Positions 29,334 through 40,873 of a DNA stretch of 64,000 nt are shown here, piece by piece; the first letter of the stretch is position 1; every line of letters begins with the position of its first letter. Made by a program: the position numbers and the translations under genes. The stretch spans positions 1,674,001-1,738,000 of the forward strand of contig NC_033566.1 of NCBI RefSeq assembly GCF_001680005.1. Direction: 5' to 3'. The DNA is from Plasmodium coatneyi (taxonomy: Eukaryota; Apicomplexa; Aconoidasida; Haemosporida; Plasmodiidae). The notes beneath the pieces are model-generated. The model saw nothing but the letters and a program-made list of their open reading frames with translations. It had not been told where the DNA came from and did not search any database.

Positions 29334-32300
29334 ATGCTGCTGGACCTGTCGAACTGCAACCTGAGGAGCCTGGAGGACTCCGACCTAATCCTGGAGAAAC
29401 TGATCGAGCAGAACGCGGACTACACGAGCGTGACCTACCTAGACGCATCCAACAATTCGATCCGGTCGCTAAAGGGACTGAGCTGTTTTGAAAATCTGAA
29501 GACCTTAAACATCTCACACAATTTTTTAACCTCCTTGGATGGAGACTTCATCCCCCCCTGCACGGAAAAAATAATTGCTCACCATAATGACCTCACGGAT
29601 ATATGTTTTAAGGGGGTGAAGAGGTTACCCGTCGTTAGTGAAGAGAAGGAAGTGCATAGAAATTCCTACCATGGGGGTAAGGTCAGACAGGAGGGTAAAC
29701 CCAAATGCGGTGTAAATTGTATGAATGTCTCTTTCCCGGTTGAAAAAGGAGAGGATTCACCCAATTCTTCCTACAATGATACTTATGGAAACCACGCACT
29801 AAATGAAAAGGTATTTTACACGAATAGAGACTTGCCACTGAACAGGTTGTCATTTCTAGACGTTAGTTTTAACAAGATAAAAAAGCTGACCACCTTTGAA
29901 AGGTACCTACACATAATCAACAAGAAGAATCAGGAGAGAAGCCTCGAAGGAGGGTACTCAGATGAGGGACACATAAATGAATTCATCACCAACAAAACAG
30001 AGCAGGATGTTATGCTCCTTTTTTTTAACTCCTTGGATACCCTTTACCTAAGGGGGAATAAACTAACCAACCTGAAAGGATTGAGCGTTTTCAAAAATTT
30101 AAAAGTTTTGGATCTCCGTTCTAATCTAATTAACCACCCGGTGCAATTGTTTTACCTCCTCGATAACGAGAATTGGCTGAAGCAATACAATGAGAAGAAT
30201 GTCAGTAAAGAGGAGGACGCCTTTTCTTCGTGCTCTCCCCCCTCCTCCCGAAATCGCTGCTACTCGTACTTCCTTTCCGTTTTGCAAAAGTACAGGAACC
30301 TAAAGTGCCTACAAAATGTCTTCCTGCGGGGAAACCAGCAGGTGCTCAGACCTAAACATCTATTCCTGAGCGTTTGTGACGTCCTCAGGTGTGCCAACAC
30401 GAGGGGGAGGTTCACCACGGATGTCTCCCTGGGGGTGGAGCGTGAAGAAGGGGACGAAGCAGATGCAGTAAGGGAGGTAGATGAAGAAGAGGTAGACCAG
30501 GTGGAAGCGGAGGAAGCCACTGGAATGGACGACCTGGTGGAAGATCTTCTCAGAGCTGGCAGCAACGAAGAGGCCAGCCAAACGGAGGAGACGGCATCGG
30601 AGGGGGGATACTCCGATGGGGGAGATTCGGACCAGGTCTACTTGGAGGAGTCCCTCATCGGGGAGGACTCCTTGGGTATGTCTCTCAGCAATAGGGGCAA
30701 GGAACCGGCGGGTCAGGTGCAGAAGTTAATAAAAACGGTGGAGGTAAGCTTGGAGCAGAGCTTGGCGTCGAACCAGACAGGAGGAGAGCAAAATTCCCCA
30801 GAGAATGTCAGCGAATCAAACAGCTTAGAGAAAAGAAGGGTACTTCCGAACGGCGCAGGTGAGTTGGAGGAAACGAGTGCATACCGCTATCTGAGGGAAG
30901 AGAGTGACGACGTTGACGAGGATGACGCAAACTGGGAAGAAGTAGGCGATGATTCCATCCCATCGGAGGAACATATAGAAAAGCTAATTAAGAACATGAA
31001 TCGACACGTGCCCACGAATGCGTCAAAATTGGTAACCCCCACAAGTGGAAGGATAAACGATGACGTGAAGGAGCAACATTTCCGTGAGAAGGAACCCCCC
31101 ATGAGGGAGACAAGCCAGAGGAAAGCGATTAATGGGGTGAAGAGTTCAAGCTCAGAAGGTGAAAATGGGTCGACGTATGAAGGGGTGGTCAGGCAGGAGG
31201 GGTTAGGCGATTCGTCTTGCGAGGGAGGTGAATCCGACGCATCGGATGCGGAGGAATCCAATATGGAGGAAGTGGAAAGCGGGGAAGACGTCGAATCAGA
31301 ACGATCTGAAGCTTCTCCAAATGGCCTTCTCCACGTTGTCCGCCGTCGCAACGCAGTGAACGTCGAGGAGGACGAAACGAGTTGCTCCTCCTCCGTTGTG
31401 AATGCCAACCAGGCTAAGAACGTATTAAAGGAAATCCTAATGAGCAGCCAGGGGGCGGAAGGGTACAGCTCCCATAATTCCTCCTCCATGGGCAGCGACG
31501 TTTTTGAGGGAGACTCGGATGAGGAGAGCACGGGGGGGGAGGAGTCAACATGGGAAGACACTACACGGGGGGAGCCAACGCTAGAGGATATTAGACAGGG
31601 GAATAATTGGAGCGGAAAAGGCGTAAGCGCAGATCAAATTAGGGTTGCACCAAATAAGGGTAGATGCACCAATGCAGTGTTAACTGGTCGTATGAGGAGG
31701 GAACACAAACATGTAGAAGGCAACACAGCATTCCGTAGAGACCCAATACTAAGCAAGGCTATTAGAGTGGACACAACGAGAGGAACAGATGAACCAAAAG
31801 ATGAGAAGGCAAAAGGGTTAATTAAAAAGAGGAATCTAAATGATGAAGTCCATGTGGGCAATGTTAACGCTGCAGCTTCTGGGAAGGACGCAAAAGAAGA
31901 CTGTCTTGATGGAAGGAGGAAGTCAAAAAATGGGGGGAAGTTTGCCTTGGTGACTAAGGTAGTACCTAGCAGAAGAATCAACGAGGAAGATCCACCACGA
32001 GAGAAAAGCACACTGAAGAGGGAGGACGAAGGGGTGTTCGTAAGTGCAACGAATGGAGCGGTGAAAGAGGGAAAAAATATTTGCAAGGAGAGAGAAAGAA
32101 ATGAGACAAAACTGCGTGACAGCGAGATGCAGGAGAAGGAGGAGAAGAAGAAAGCGCTAATGGAGTTGGTAAAATTAGACTTATGTAAAGGTGAAAAGGG
32201 GAAGAGACATGGGAAAGGAGACAAGAATAACGAACCATGTGTCTACAAGTCGAAGGATAAAAAATGCCGTGACTACTCTGCATCTGTCAAATCAGAATCC

Positions 32301-34801
32301 ACAGATGTAACGGAGAGGGATTCACATAATCATATGCTCAAAGGGGAAGAGAAGCTCCGCATGAATTTCCCCTATGGTAATGACTTGGGGGAGCTGCATA
32401 GGTCGAGGGGGATCAGCGTCTACGCGTACCCGATTCGCATAGAGGAGCGGACGACCGTAGGAGGGGGAAGCCATGACAAAGAAAGCAACCCTGATGAATT
32501 AAACAACCGTGGGGGAAAACAAACGGAGAGCTCTCCCCCCTCCAGCAGCGCCGAAATATTGCAAAAGCTGAGCGACCTGCAAGCGTCCAGTGAGAAAGAC
32601 GCAACCCTCAGCAACAGCCTGGCCCTGCACCTGAAGGAAGTCTGCCTCACGCTGGGCAAGGAAAAACAACAGAGTGACATCCTCTTAGAACAAAATGAGA
32701 AGCTTCAGAAGGAAATAGAGATGCTAAAAGAGAGTAAGAAAAAATTAAAGACGAAAATGAAAAAACTGGAAAACTGTTACAAGCAAAAGTGCACAGTTGT
32801 CAAGAGGTACCAGCATATGAGGCAGAGGTTTAAACTGGCCGACCAGGATCAGGTGGACATGCCAAACGATGACATAGATCATCAGAACAAATACATCGAG
32901 AACGCTATGGAGCAGCTTTACGTAAGGCTTTGCGTGTGCAAGGGGGGCGTCCCTCCATGCGTTGGAAGAACCGCCCTACGTATGAACATCACGCATGTGT
33001 CATTATGGACCCCATAGGGGACACGAAAAAGGGTATCACCTTTTTTTTTTTTTTTTTTTTTTTCTCAATTCCGCAGAACGTGTTCTCCGACGTGTTTGGG
33101 GAAGACCACGTAATGACGAAGAGGTAATGTGGAGGATACGCAAAAGAGGGGGTCACATTTACGAGTATGAGGGATTGAGCGATGTCGTGTTGGGCCAATG
33201 CGAACAACTCATTAATGCCATTATTATTTTCATCCTCCCCCCCCGCAGAATTGAAAGCCTAGCCAATGTGTACATAAAAAAGGAGAAGAGCGTGGAAATA
33301 CAAATGGTCACCCAGAGGAAGGTAAGTCAGATTGGGGAGCGAAAAAAAAAAAAAAAAAAAAAAATGAACAGACAAATATATATATAAATAGATAATCACA
33401 CCCAAGTGGATACACCAAGTGGACACACCCAGTGGACAAACTCGGCTGTTCCCCCTCTTCCCCGCTACAGCAATTGGAGCTTCTAAAAAACGTGGAGGAA
33501 ATCGTAAAAAAGAAAAACGAGTACTACAACGAGTTGCAAAAGAAGAACGAAATCATTACCAGGTGGGCACTTGCGATCACACTGCTGTGTGTAGCTGCAC
33601 AGAATGTTACTCGTTTTTCGCTTTGGAGGAAATGCTCTAACGATGTGTTACCTTCCGTTCTAACACTCCCTCTGTGTGTAACTTCCACTACGCAGCTTGA
33701 ATAGCAATTTGGCCAAAATAACACAAAGCGTTGCTGACATGAAGAATGGCGTTCTCGAAAGTGAAAAAAAGATGAAAGACTTGACGACGCAGTTGGCAAA
33801 GAAGGATGCCCTGTTAAAAGAATTCGAAAGAAAAAACAGCCAAATGATGGTAAGACGTGAGCATTCTGTTCTGCGCCTGTTGGAAGTTTGTATCAGCTAG
33901 CCAAAAGGAAAAAAAAAAAAAAAAAAAAAAAAGCATAAAAAGTAGAAAAATACCTGAACTGTTCAGAATGTTCACTCCATTTGGCTGTTTTTTTTTTTTT
34001 TTTTTTTTTTTTTCTGAACAACTCAGGACGAAAAGGAGAAGCTGTTTCAGAAGGAACGAGCACAGCTGCTGGACTTACTCAATGATAAAGGTAAGAAAGG
34101 GGACAGGATGTTTCCCTTTCCTTTTGTTTGTACAAAGTGGGAAATGTGGGAATGATTTAATAAGTTGTGCTCAGTTGGATGTGCTGTATCGGGCTTTGCC
34201 CCTTTCCGCGGGCTGATTCCCCATTTTGCACACCGCTCTTCCCCCCTTTCGCTCAGACGAAAACGTGAAAAGCGTGAAGCAGTACAAAGAAGAAATAAAA
34301 TGCCTCGAAGACAAACTGAAAAATTACTTGGACCGCAATGTACACAAAATACACGACAAGAACTACGAACTCATGGTCGACAAGCTGCACGACGAACAAA
34401 TAAAAATGCACTCCCTGCTGACCGAAAAGGAAAAAATTATTAACGAGAAAAACATCCAAATTGAAAACTTGGAGTCCCAGTTGCAGTCCTGGGCCGACGA
34501 GGCCACCAACTGGGTGGTCGTGGCGGACAAGCACACGAAACTGATAACAAACCATAACATATTAAAGGTGAGGAGGAAAAGGAAGAAAGCAGAGGGGCGG
34601 GTCTAACGCACCATGCGCCAATTCATTCATCTGCTAATCTGCCCATCCACTATTGCTTTTTTTTCATCCATTTCATTTTTTGCCTCCCCCCCTCCGCAGA
34701 AAAACTACGAAGAACTCAAGTACAAATACATCATGGACATGAAATACGTCCAAACGAATAAGAATGAGAAAGTTAAGGAGCTGATACGGAAATATGCATA
34801 G
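29334..34801 (+). CDS. Leucine-rich-repeat protein with acidic middle and coiled-coil tail
   Basis: Eight-exon model: 29334..32921, 33077..33123, 33249..33321, 33471..33562, 33696..33849, 34027..34090, 34257..34567, 34700..34801; all GT/AG and in frame; 1476 aa. Residues 1-~90 and ~165-310 carry leucine-rich repeats (MLLDLSNCNLRSLEDSDL, LKTLNISHNFLTSLDG, LDTLYLRGNKLTNLKG, LKVLDLRSNLINHP), split by a low-complexity insert. Residues ~365-1080 are acidic or charged and probably disordered (VDEEEVDQVEAEE). From ~1080 onward heptad-rich coiled coil continues through all seven small exons to the end (EKVKELIRKYA). LRR plus coiled coil is typical of cytoskeletal or centrosomal/flagellar scaffolds; from memory the syntenic P. 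falciparum gene is named as an LRR protein (LRR6). A missing exon model would truncate the coiled coil: the first frame stays open only to 33017. Confidence 0.85.
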
Positions 34802-36581
34802 GAAGACTTTGGCTGTGCTATGCACTTTGGGTTTTTCCCCACCTTCACACGGATGGGTTGATCAGACATCCTCTCCAGTTTTGTCTCGGTTGACCTTTTT
34901 TTCGAAAGACCGCATGATAGTTACATAACAAAAAAAAAAAAGTTTTTTTTTTTTTTTTTTTTAAAATGCGAAATGGCTGCAAAATTGTTTTGCGTGAGAA
35001 CTACACATCCACATTTCGGGTTAGTGTTTTTCCCCATTTGTCCTCACAGGTAGCCTCTTTGATCTGCGCCTTATATATATGTACCGTCCCTCCGTCAGCC
35101 CCTCGGCAGTTGTTATTTGTTCCCCACAATCCGTTCACGCAAACCATGTTCTGTGTTTTTTTTCTTTTTTTGTCATTTTTTAAAATTTATCCTCCGCGTG
35201 CCAACACCATGCTTTCTCTTTTGTCAATGCAAGAAGCTCGGCGTGCATACGTAATAAATAATTCGCGCACGGGTAGCTATGCAAAGACATACGTCTACAT
35301 AAATGTGTACTCTGCATGCGTAACAAGTTCAGGCGGGGGATATAAACCTAATGGGCGGTAATCACACTGGTCAGTGCTAAGCAACGTTGCTCCGTTTAAG
35401 CAGCAACTTGCCATACGAAAGGGGAAGCAACGGGGTGGCAACGATATGCTCTGTTTATCTAAGCCTTGTGCGGCTTTTTTATTTTTTCCCCCTTCAACAA
35501 CGTGTACCCATGTTTATGTTTTTTGTGTGCTACTCGCTCTGCCCGAACAGGTGAACATAATGAAAGGATGCGTGGTGAGGCAATCCCCTGTTGATGTTCC
35601 ACCAGAGGTTCCTTTTCGTTGTCGCCCTAATACAACCCCCCTTTAAAATGCACAAACGGGTAGTATGCGGGTGAACAAATTTTGTTGCACCGCGCATTTT
35701 GAAAATAGCAGTTTAGGTATGTGGTTTTTTTTGGCATTTTTTTGGGTTTTTTTTTTCTTTTTTACAGGGCGTATATTCTCATATGTAAGCCACATAAAAT
35801 GGGGTCAGGGAATTTTCCATCCTTGGTAGAGTTTTTACTTTCTGGGGGGTAAGCGGCGGGGGCACGATCCTGGCCGTGGCATTTTTTGACTCTACAATGG
35901 GTGTGGAGTGGATATATAGTCTACAGCGCACGGTGCACGTTATGGGTGGCGCCGTTTCTGCCTTTCAAGTGACGTAAAGTTTGGGGCGATATTGTGGGTT
36001 TTTTTTTTCTCCCAAAAGGTGGTGGGGTTTGGCCAGCTCTGCTTGGTTTTTTTTTTTTTTTTTTTTTTTCGAAAATACATTTACTTCGTTCTGTTTTTAT
36101 TTGTACCACTCTGTTATTTTTTCCTGTTACTCATTTTTTTTTTTTTTTCATTTTGACTTTGCTTTGCTCTTCATAAATATATATATATTTTTTAAGCCTT
36201 TGTATGCCGCTAAGATACTTCCCTTTTTTTTTTCCCGCGCCTGGCGTACCCACTTGTTCATCGCCTTCTCTCCTACTCTGCTTGTGCATGAGTGAGCATT
36301 GCTCAGTTTGGCTTGCGGGGCGTTAGCTGGAGGGAGCTGTCATCTGGTTGGTTTGAACCGCCGGTGAGTTTGTCGCTCACCCGAAGTGGCTACCTGCGTG
36401 CGTCAAAGCGAAAGGAAAACCGCTGTTATATTTTTCCGTTCACGGGTGATACGTTTTCCATAGCGGCTGACAAGGACGACGCAACAACGTCGCTACGCTG
36501 GTACAGTGCTACACTGTTACGCTGGTACAGTGCTACACTGTTACGCTGGTACACCGTTGTAACGTTCCGCACGTATAGAGG
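34802..36581. other. Intergenic region upstream of eIF3L
   Basis: 1.8 kb with long A/T runs (34930-34963, 36047-36069, 36133-36149), a TA tract near 36176 and the 24-bp tandem hairpin repeat at 36496. Frames such as 34966-35361 and 35374-35646 have no coding character. Confidence 0.6.
36496..36554. repeat. Tandem 24-bp hairpin units before eIF3L
   Basis: Two perfect 24-bp units (36496-36519, 36520-36543) and the start of a third (36544-36554). Each full unit contains CAGTGCTACACTG, a 5-bp stem with a CTA loop, extended outward by GTA/TAC with one bulged T. The array ends 27 bp before the eIF3L ATG, so it is almost certainly in the 5' leader. Confidence 0.9.
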
Positions 36582-38363
36582 ATGGCTGACTACGGGGAGG
36601 GTGAACACGCCACGGGCAGCCACATGCTCGTGAGCTTCGAGGAGGAAGTAGAGACGTTCCTGATAAACCTACACGACTTCGTATACCACCGAAACGCAGA
36701 AGCGATAAAGAAGCTGTTCGACACGGACTTCTACGCCATATCGGAGATCTACTTCAAGAACATCCGTTGGCCTTCCATAAAATTGGTGGATATTTTTTAC
36801 AAACAGAAGAATCGTTTCCACAATTTGATTCACTCGCTTTATGAGGAGCTGTATTACAGACATGTGTTCATAATAAATGACGTAACGTTGGAGGATAGAA
36901 AGAATTCCTGGGATAATTACAAATGTCTGTTGAATTTTATTTCAAGCATATGTTCGGATTCATCTGGAGATACGAGTGACAACGTGTTGGTGATGCCAAA
37001 CGTGTGGATCCATGAATTCCTCTCTGAGTACCTTTATCAGTATCAATCCATGTGCCACTTCAAGCTAAAATTGTTGAAAAATCCAGAGGAAAATAAAGAA
37101 GGAATAGACTTTTTGGTAAAACATTCCGACGTGTTTGAAAGCAGCATCGTGTTGGAAGTGTTACATAGTCTGTTGTTGAAGGGGGAATTTACCACCCTTT
37201 CGGAGGAGGAAAGAAGCATCTTCGTGCATAACGTTTTTCACGTTAGCAATGAGGAGCTAACCAGTAGATACCAGTTTTCTTACTTCGCCTGCTGTGTTCT
37301 ACTAAAAGCATATGTCCTCATGGGAGATTACTACACAGCGTTAAAAATAATATCGTATATAGAGTTGAGTCACAAGGCACTCTACTGGAAGGTGACCTTA
37401 TGTCACATAAACATTTTCTACCACATTGCATTTTGCTATATGATGTTACGACGGTACAACGATAGCATTAAGGTCCTGTCGCAAATATTGATTTATCTGT
37501 CGAAGCAGAAAATTCACTTGTCCAACCAGCAGAGGTATGAACAGAGTCAAATCCATAAGCTAATAGATAAGATGTACCTTATTGTAATTATTTGCCACTC
37601 GTTAAGTAATACTAGACTGGATGAAACGGTGTTACAAAATATTAAGGAAAGTTATTCAGGGAAGTTTTATTCTCTTTTGCAGACAACCAATGAACAGGCT
37701 TATGCAGACCTCTTCTACAAAGTCGCCCCTAAATTTATCGACCCCCTTTCCAACATCAGCTTCCAACTTTTGGCAAATTTTGAAAACGTACAAAATCAGA
37801 CTTACAATTCGGACCCTATGACGACGCAGCTTAATATTTTTTTAAAAGACGTTTCCTACCAGAAGAAGGCTTTTCACTTTATTTCCTACTCGAAGTTGTA
37901 TCATAACATTCAGTTGAAAAAGTTGAGAAGCCTCATGAATTATGGCGAACAGAGACGTCTTGCGGCAGAACAGAAGGATGGACAAACGAAGGGAGTCCTA
38001 AACAACCACGTAGGGGATGCCAAAAATGGGGAAATCCCACCTAATGAGGAAGATGTCTCTGCAGATATTATGTGCGTGAAGAACTCCGGAAGGCAACTGG
38101 TCTGGAAAGAGGGACCCCTATACAAAGGTGAATTAGTCACCTCTGTGTTTGGCTCCTCCTTCGATTTCTACATCGATATGGATATTCTAAACATTAAGAT
38201 GAGGGCACAACAGAAGATCTTCATCGATTACTTTGTGCACCAAATAAACATGTGCAAAAATCTCAGCAACAATTTGCAGGGCACAGGTGCACCACATGCG
38301 TATAAGGCCAAGTATGAAAACTTCAGGCGCAAGCACAAGGGCAAGGGCCGCCCCAAGGCGTGA
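36582..38363 (+). CDS. EIF3L: Eukaryotic translation initiation factor 3 subunit L
   Basis: Single exon, 593 aa (human 564). eIF3L is a PCI-domain subunit of the eIF3 octamer, which binds the 40S subunit and recruits mRNA. The N-terminal part (VETFLINLHDFVYHRNAEAI, then SEIYFKNIRWPSI) and the middle (VWIHEFLSEYLYQYQSMCHF; YALYWKVTLCHINIFYHIAF-like segment near 37380) follow the eIF3L order. TPR-like helices run to ~residue 390, the PCI region lies in ~395-560, and residues ~465-515 are a charged insert absent from animal proteins. The end is basic (RRKHKGKGRPKA). Start is the ATG at 36582; the 5' leader carries tandem hairpins. Confidence 0.93.
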   Translation: MADYGEGEHATGSHMLVSFEEEVETFLINLHDFVYHRNAEAIKKLFDTDFYAISEIYFKNIRWPSIKLVDIFYKQKNRFHNLIHSLYEELYYRHVFIINDVTLEDRKNSWDNYKCLLNFISSICSDSSGDTSDNVLVMPNVWIHEFLSEYLYQYQSMCHFKLKLLKNPEENKEGIDFLVKHSDVFESSIVLEVLHSLLLKGEFTTLSEEERSIFVHNVFHVSNEELTSRYQFSYFACCVLLKAYVLMGDYYTALKIISYIELSHKALYWKVTLCHINIFYHIAFCYMMLRRYNDSIKVLSQILIYLSKQKIHLSNQQRYEQSQIHKLIDKMYLIVIICHSLSNTRLDETVLQNIKESYSGKFYSLLQTTNEQAYADLFYKVAPKFIDPLSNISFQLLANFENVQNQTYNSDPMTTQLNIFLKDVSYQKKAFHFISYSKLYHNIQLKKLRSLMNYGEQRRLAAEQKDGQTKGVLNNHVGDAKNGEIPPNEEDVSADIMCVKNSGRQLVWKEGPLYKGELVTSVFGSSFDFYIDMDILNIKMRAQQKIFIDYFVHQINMCKNLSNNLQGTGAPHAYKAKYENFRRKHKGKGRPKA

Positions 38364-38853
38364 ACAAACCGCGAACCGGTCAATCTGCCAAGTATTATTG
38401 TGCATGCCCATTTGCACCTCCTCTCCATCCCATCCTTTTTTTTTTTTCCTCACCATGCACACCCTCGTGCTGTACATTTTAATCCAACGTTGAAAAGAAT
38501 TTTTCCTTTTTTGAGGAACCGAGCAAAACTGAAAAATGCAACGTAAATGCAACGTAAATATTACGTAAAGTGCGACGGGAAGGTAGCCGCTTCGCTGAGT
38601 GGCAATCGCCTGAACGGTCAAGTCAGGGTAATTTCCCGGCTTCGCCCAACTGCGGCTTTTCTCCCCAAGGGAAAAAAAAAAAATAAAAAAAAAAAAACAA
38701 CAAATGATCAAATTTATTGATGAATCGCCTCCCCCCCAGCTCTGTTTAGCCGTGCCAAAGGAGCAATAAGTGCACGTCCAAACTTTTGGCCACTATGTTC
38801 CTGTGCGCCAACTTGGCACAAATTTGCTGCTTCTTCCTTCCCCCGCAACGAAC
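38364..38853. other. Intergenic region
   Basis: 490 bp between eIF3L and the 78-aa gene. A-runs at about 38670-38696; short direct repeat AATGCAACGTAAAT near 38534-38560 (two copies). No gene seen. Confidence 0.55.
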
Positions 38854-39293
38854 ATGAACGAAGTGGGCTACGCGTCCCATCCGCCACCCGAGCCCGACTT
38901 TTGGATTTACTTCGCCAGCTACCTGCGAAACGCCTGGGTGCAGGTGGGCCATAGGGGGAAAAAATCAATAAATGGACACACATGTGATGAACAAACGCAG
39001 ATTTCCTTGAAACACTCCTTTCCTTTTCCCCTTCACTACCTTACAGTGGGCTATCGTCTTCGTCCCGTTCATTATGTTCGCCCTTTACCTGAAGCTGACC
39101 ATGCGTAGGCATAAAAGAGGGACAAAAGGCACCACGTCCAGCGATGCACCACTACCAATGAGCCGCTACAAATTCACTGTGCCAACTTTCCATCCCCCCC
39201 GCAGCAACTGCCCCAACCGGTGAAAAGGAACACCGCGAGGAAGAAGCCCATTTTGGCGAACCCAGAGGAAACATAAACAGGAAGAATCTATAG
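38854..39293 (+). CDS. 78-aa single-membrane-span protein, unknown function
   Basis: Hand-built three-exon gene: 38854..38943, 39047..39104, 39205..39293; GT/AG introns of about 100 bp, phases 0 and 1, in frame; 78 aa. The N-terminus is soluble with a Pro-rich patch (ASHPPPEPDFWIYFASYLRN), one span follows (WAIVFVPFIMFALYL), then a charged tail (TGEKEHREEEAHFGEPRG). There is no signal peptide. Small single-span proteins with this plan are common as accessory subunits of mitochondrial complexes, but I recognise no family. Converges on LSM12. Confidence 0.65.
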
Positions 39294-39704
39294 AGGATGC
39301 AAATTCGTAATTCAACCCATTTACACAGGTGGGTGCTTATCAAATGAGAATTTTTTTTAATTAAAGGTGGGGTGTACAAATGGACGTAAGTTCCTTCAGT
39401 GCAGTTGGCACGACCATGTTGTGCACACAGTGGTGTACCGTTAGCATGCACATTGGACTGTTGTCACGGGAATGCCCCCTGTCGTCTGGAGAAATTACTT
39501 CGGCGTAATCACGCATGGTGAGAAAAAAGACCAACATCAGGCAAATGAAAAAATTTTTTTTTTTTCGACCAACTAACCTCCTTGTGAGTGATAACTGCAT
39601 GAACGACCGTCTAAATGAAGAACTACTAAGTGGTTACTGTGCATATACACACGTGTGCATCACTCTGTGGCGGTCCTGACGCAACTGCTTTATTGGCAAA
39701 CGAC
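39294..39704. other. Convergent intergenic region
   Basis: About 410 bp between the stops of the 78-aa gene and LSM12, with a T-run at about 39554-39564. No other feature seen. Confidence 0.55.
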
Positions 39705-40652
39705 TCAGGCCCAACTGGGCATATTATTCCTCTTCTGTCGAAACTTCGAGATCTGGGGGAAGGAAAGCAAATCAATGTAACGCTCAATGACGGATGGGCC
39801 AACTAAATTGCGTTGGGTAAACTTTCGCAACAACACGGGGGTAGGGGGAAGGACGTCGTGTCTGCTTAGTAGCCCTCACGTCACTACCCCCCTTGAGAAG
39901 AACAAAATGATTAATATAGAAAATCCAGGAAGGAAAATACACACACTCCCTCACTCCGTCGCTTGTTTTCCCTACCACTGTGGCAAATCTGTTCTTGAGA
40001 TTTTCATTCTTCGCTACGCAGTTATCGGGTCCATAAGGTGGCTTTATCCTGACTTCTCCGTTAAGGACCAAAATGTCTTTGTTGCTCCAAGTGCAGTCTG
40101 GGTGCCTAATGGAAGGGGGGTGTTGTCCCATGTGTATTTTGTATGATCGGAGGGGTTCCAATATTTGTGAGGACCCACTGGAAGCAGCGTTTGCTTTTCG
40201 TTCCTAAACCGTGCGTGATGGAGTGGAAACACATCACCCCAATACGGGGTAGTCTGTTAAATGCATTTGCCCCCCCCTCAGTGTGCATACGTTTTCCATA
40301 TAAAATCGAAGAGCTCCTGTGCCTCCTGCGTTACGCCAATACCGATACGTGCCTTGATATTTTCAAAGTTTTCTAAGGCCTTCTTTTCAATCTTCTCGAT
40401 GAGGGACCTCTCAATTTGCGGAAGAGGGTAATGCAGAACTTTTACTCTTCTTCGTATCTCTATGTCTACGATAATATCTGTCTTAATAATGTAAAAGTTA
40501 GCAGTGCCATTTTTACCCTCACCCTTAATTACTACAAACTTCATATTGGTGTCGTAACAGTAGAGTTCTCCTTCGAATGTCTCTCCATCCTTCGTCTTCG
40601 CTTGTACTACATGACCAAAGTGCAGGCAGGGGTCAAAGATGCTTTTGTTCAT
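39705..40652 (-). CDS. LSM12: LSM12 homologue
   Basis: Three-exon model: complement(40291..40652), (39976..40105), (39705..39752); GT/AG junctions, in frame; 179 aa (human LSM12 195). LSM12 has an N-terminal Lsm fold and a C-terminal anticodon-binding-like (AD) domain and acts with ataxin-2-type RNA regulators. The Lsm part shows CLHFGHVVQAKTKDGETFEG, then NFYIIKTDIIVDIEI. The AD part starts with ALENFENIKARIGIGVTQEAQELFD and crosses intron 1 into KTHPDCTWSNKDILVL and IKPPYGPDNC, matching human 'KTIKDCKWQEKNIVV ... PPYQVENC'. Exon 3 supplies the last helix (ISKFRQKRNN), consistent with human 'VRKIVEKHF'. The first frame alone would stop inside intron 1 and lose half of the AD domain. Confidence 0.9.
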
Positions 40653-40840
40653 GGTACACTGTGGTCACCTCTCAGAGCATTTGTTTGAAAATTCAGCCAA
40701 GAGGTTACTTTGCTGGGGAGTTATTTATTTTATTTTTTTTGTAGCTGTGGTCACGCGGGTGGAAGTAAAATGGGAAAGGAAGGATAAAATGGGATGTATA
40801 TAAGTTGACCAAATACCAACAGAACAGCTAGCGCAAAATG

Positions 40841-40873
<33 letters not shown>

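Noticed and set aside
31634..32224. 196-codon open frame on the minus strand inside the LRR gene
   Set aside because: It is Ser/Phe/Pro-rich antisense of the acidic/lysine-rich region of the plus-strand gene; composition explains the lack of stops. The same applies to 30887-31561 (minus).
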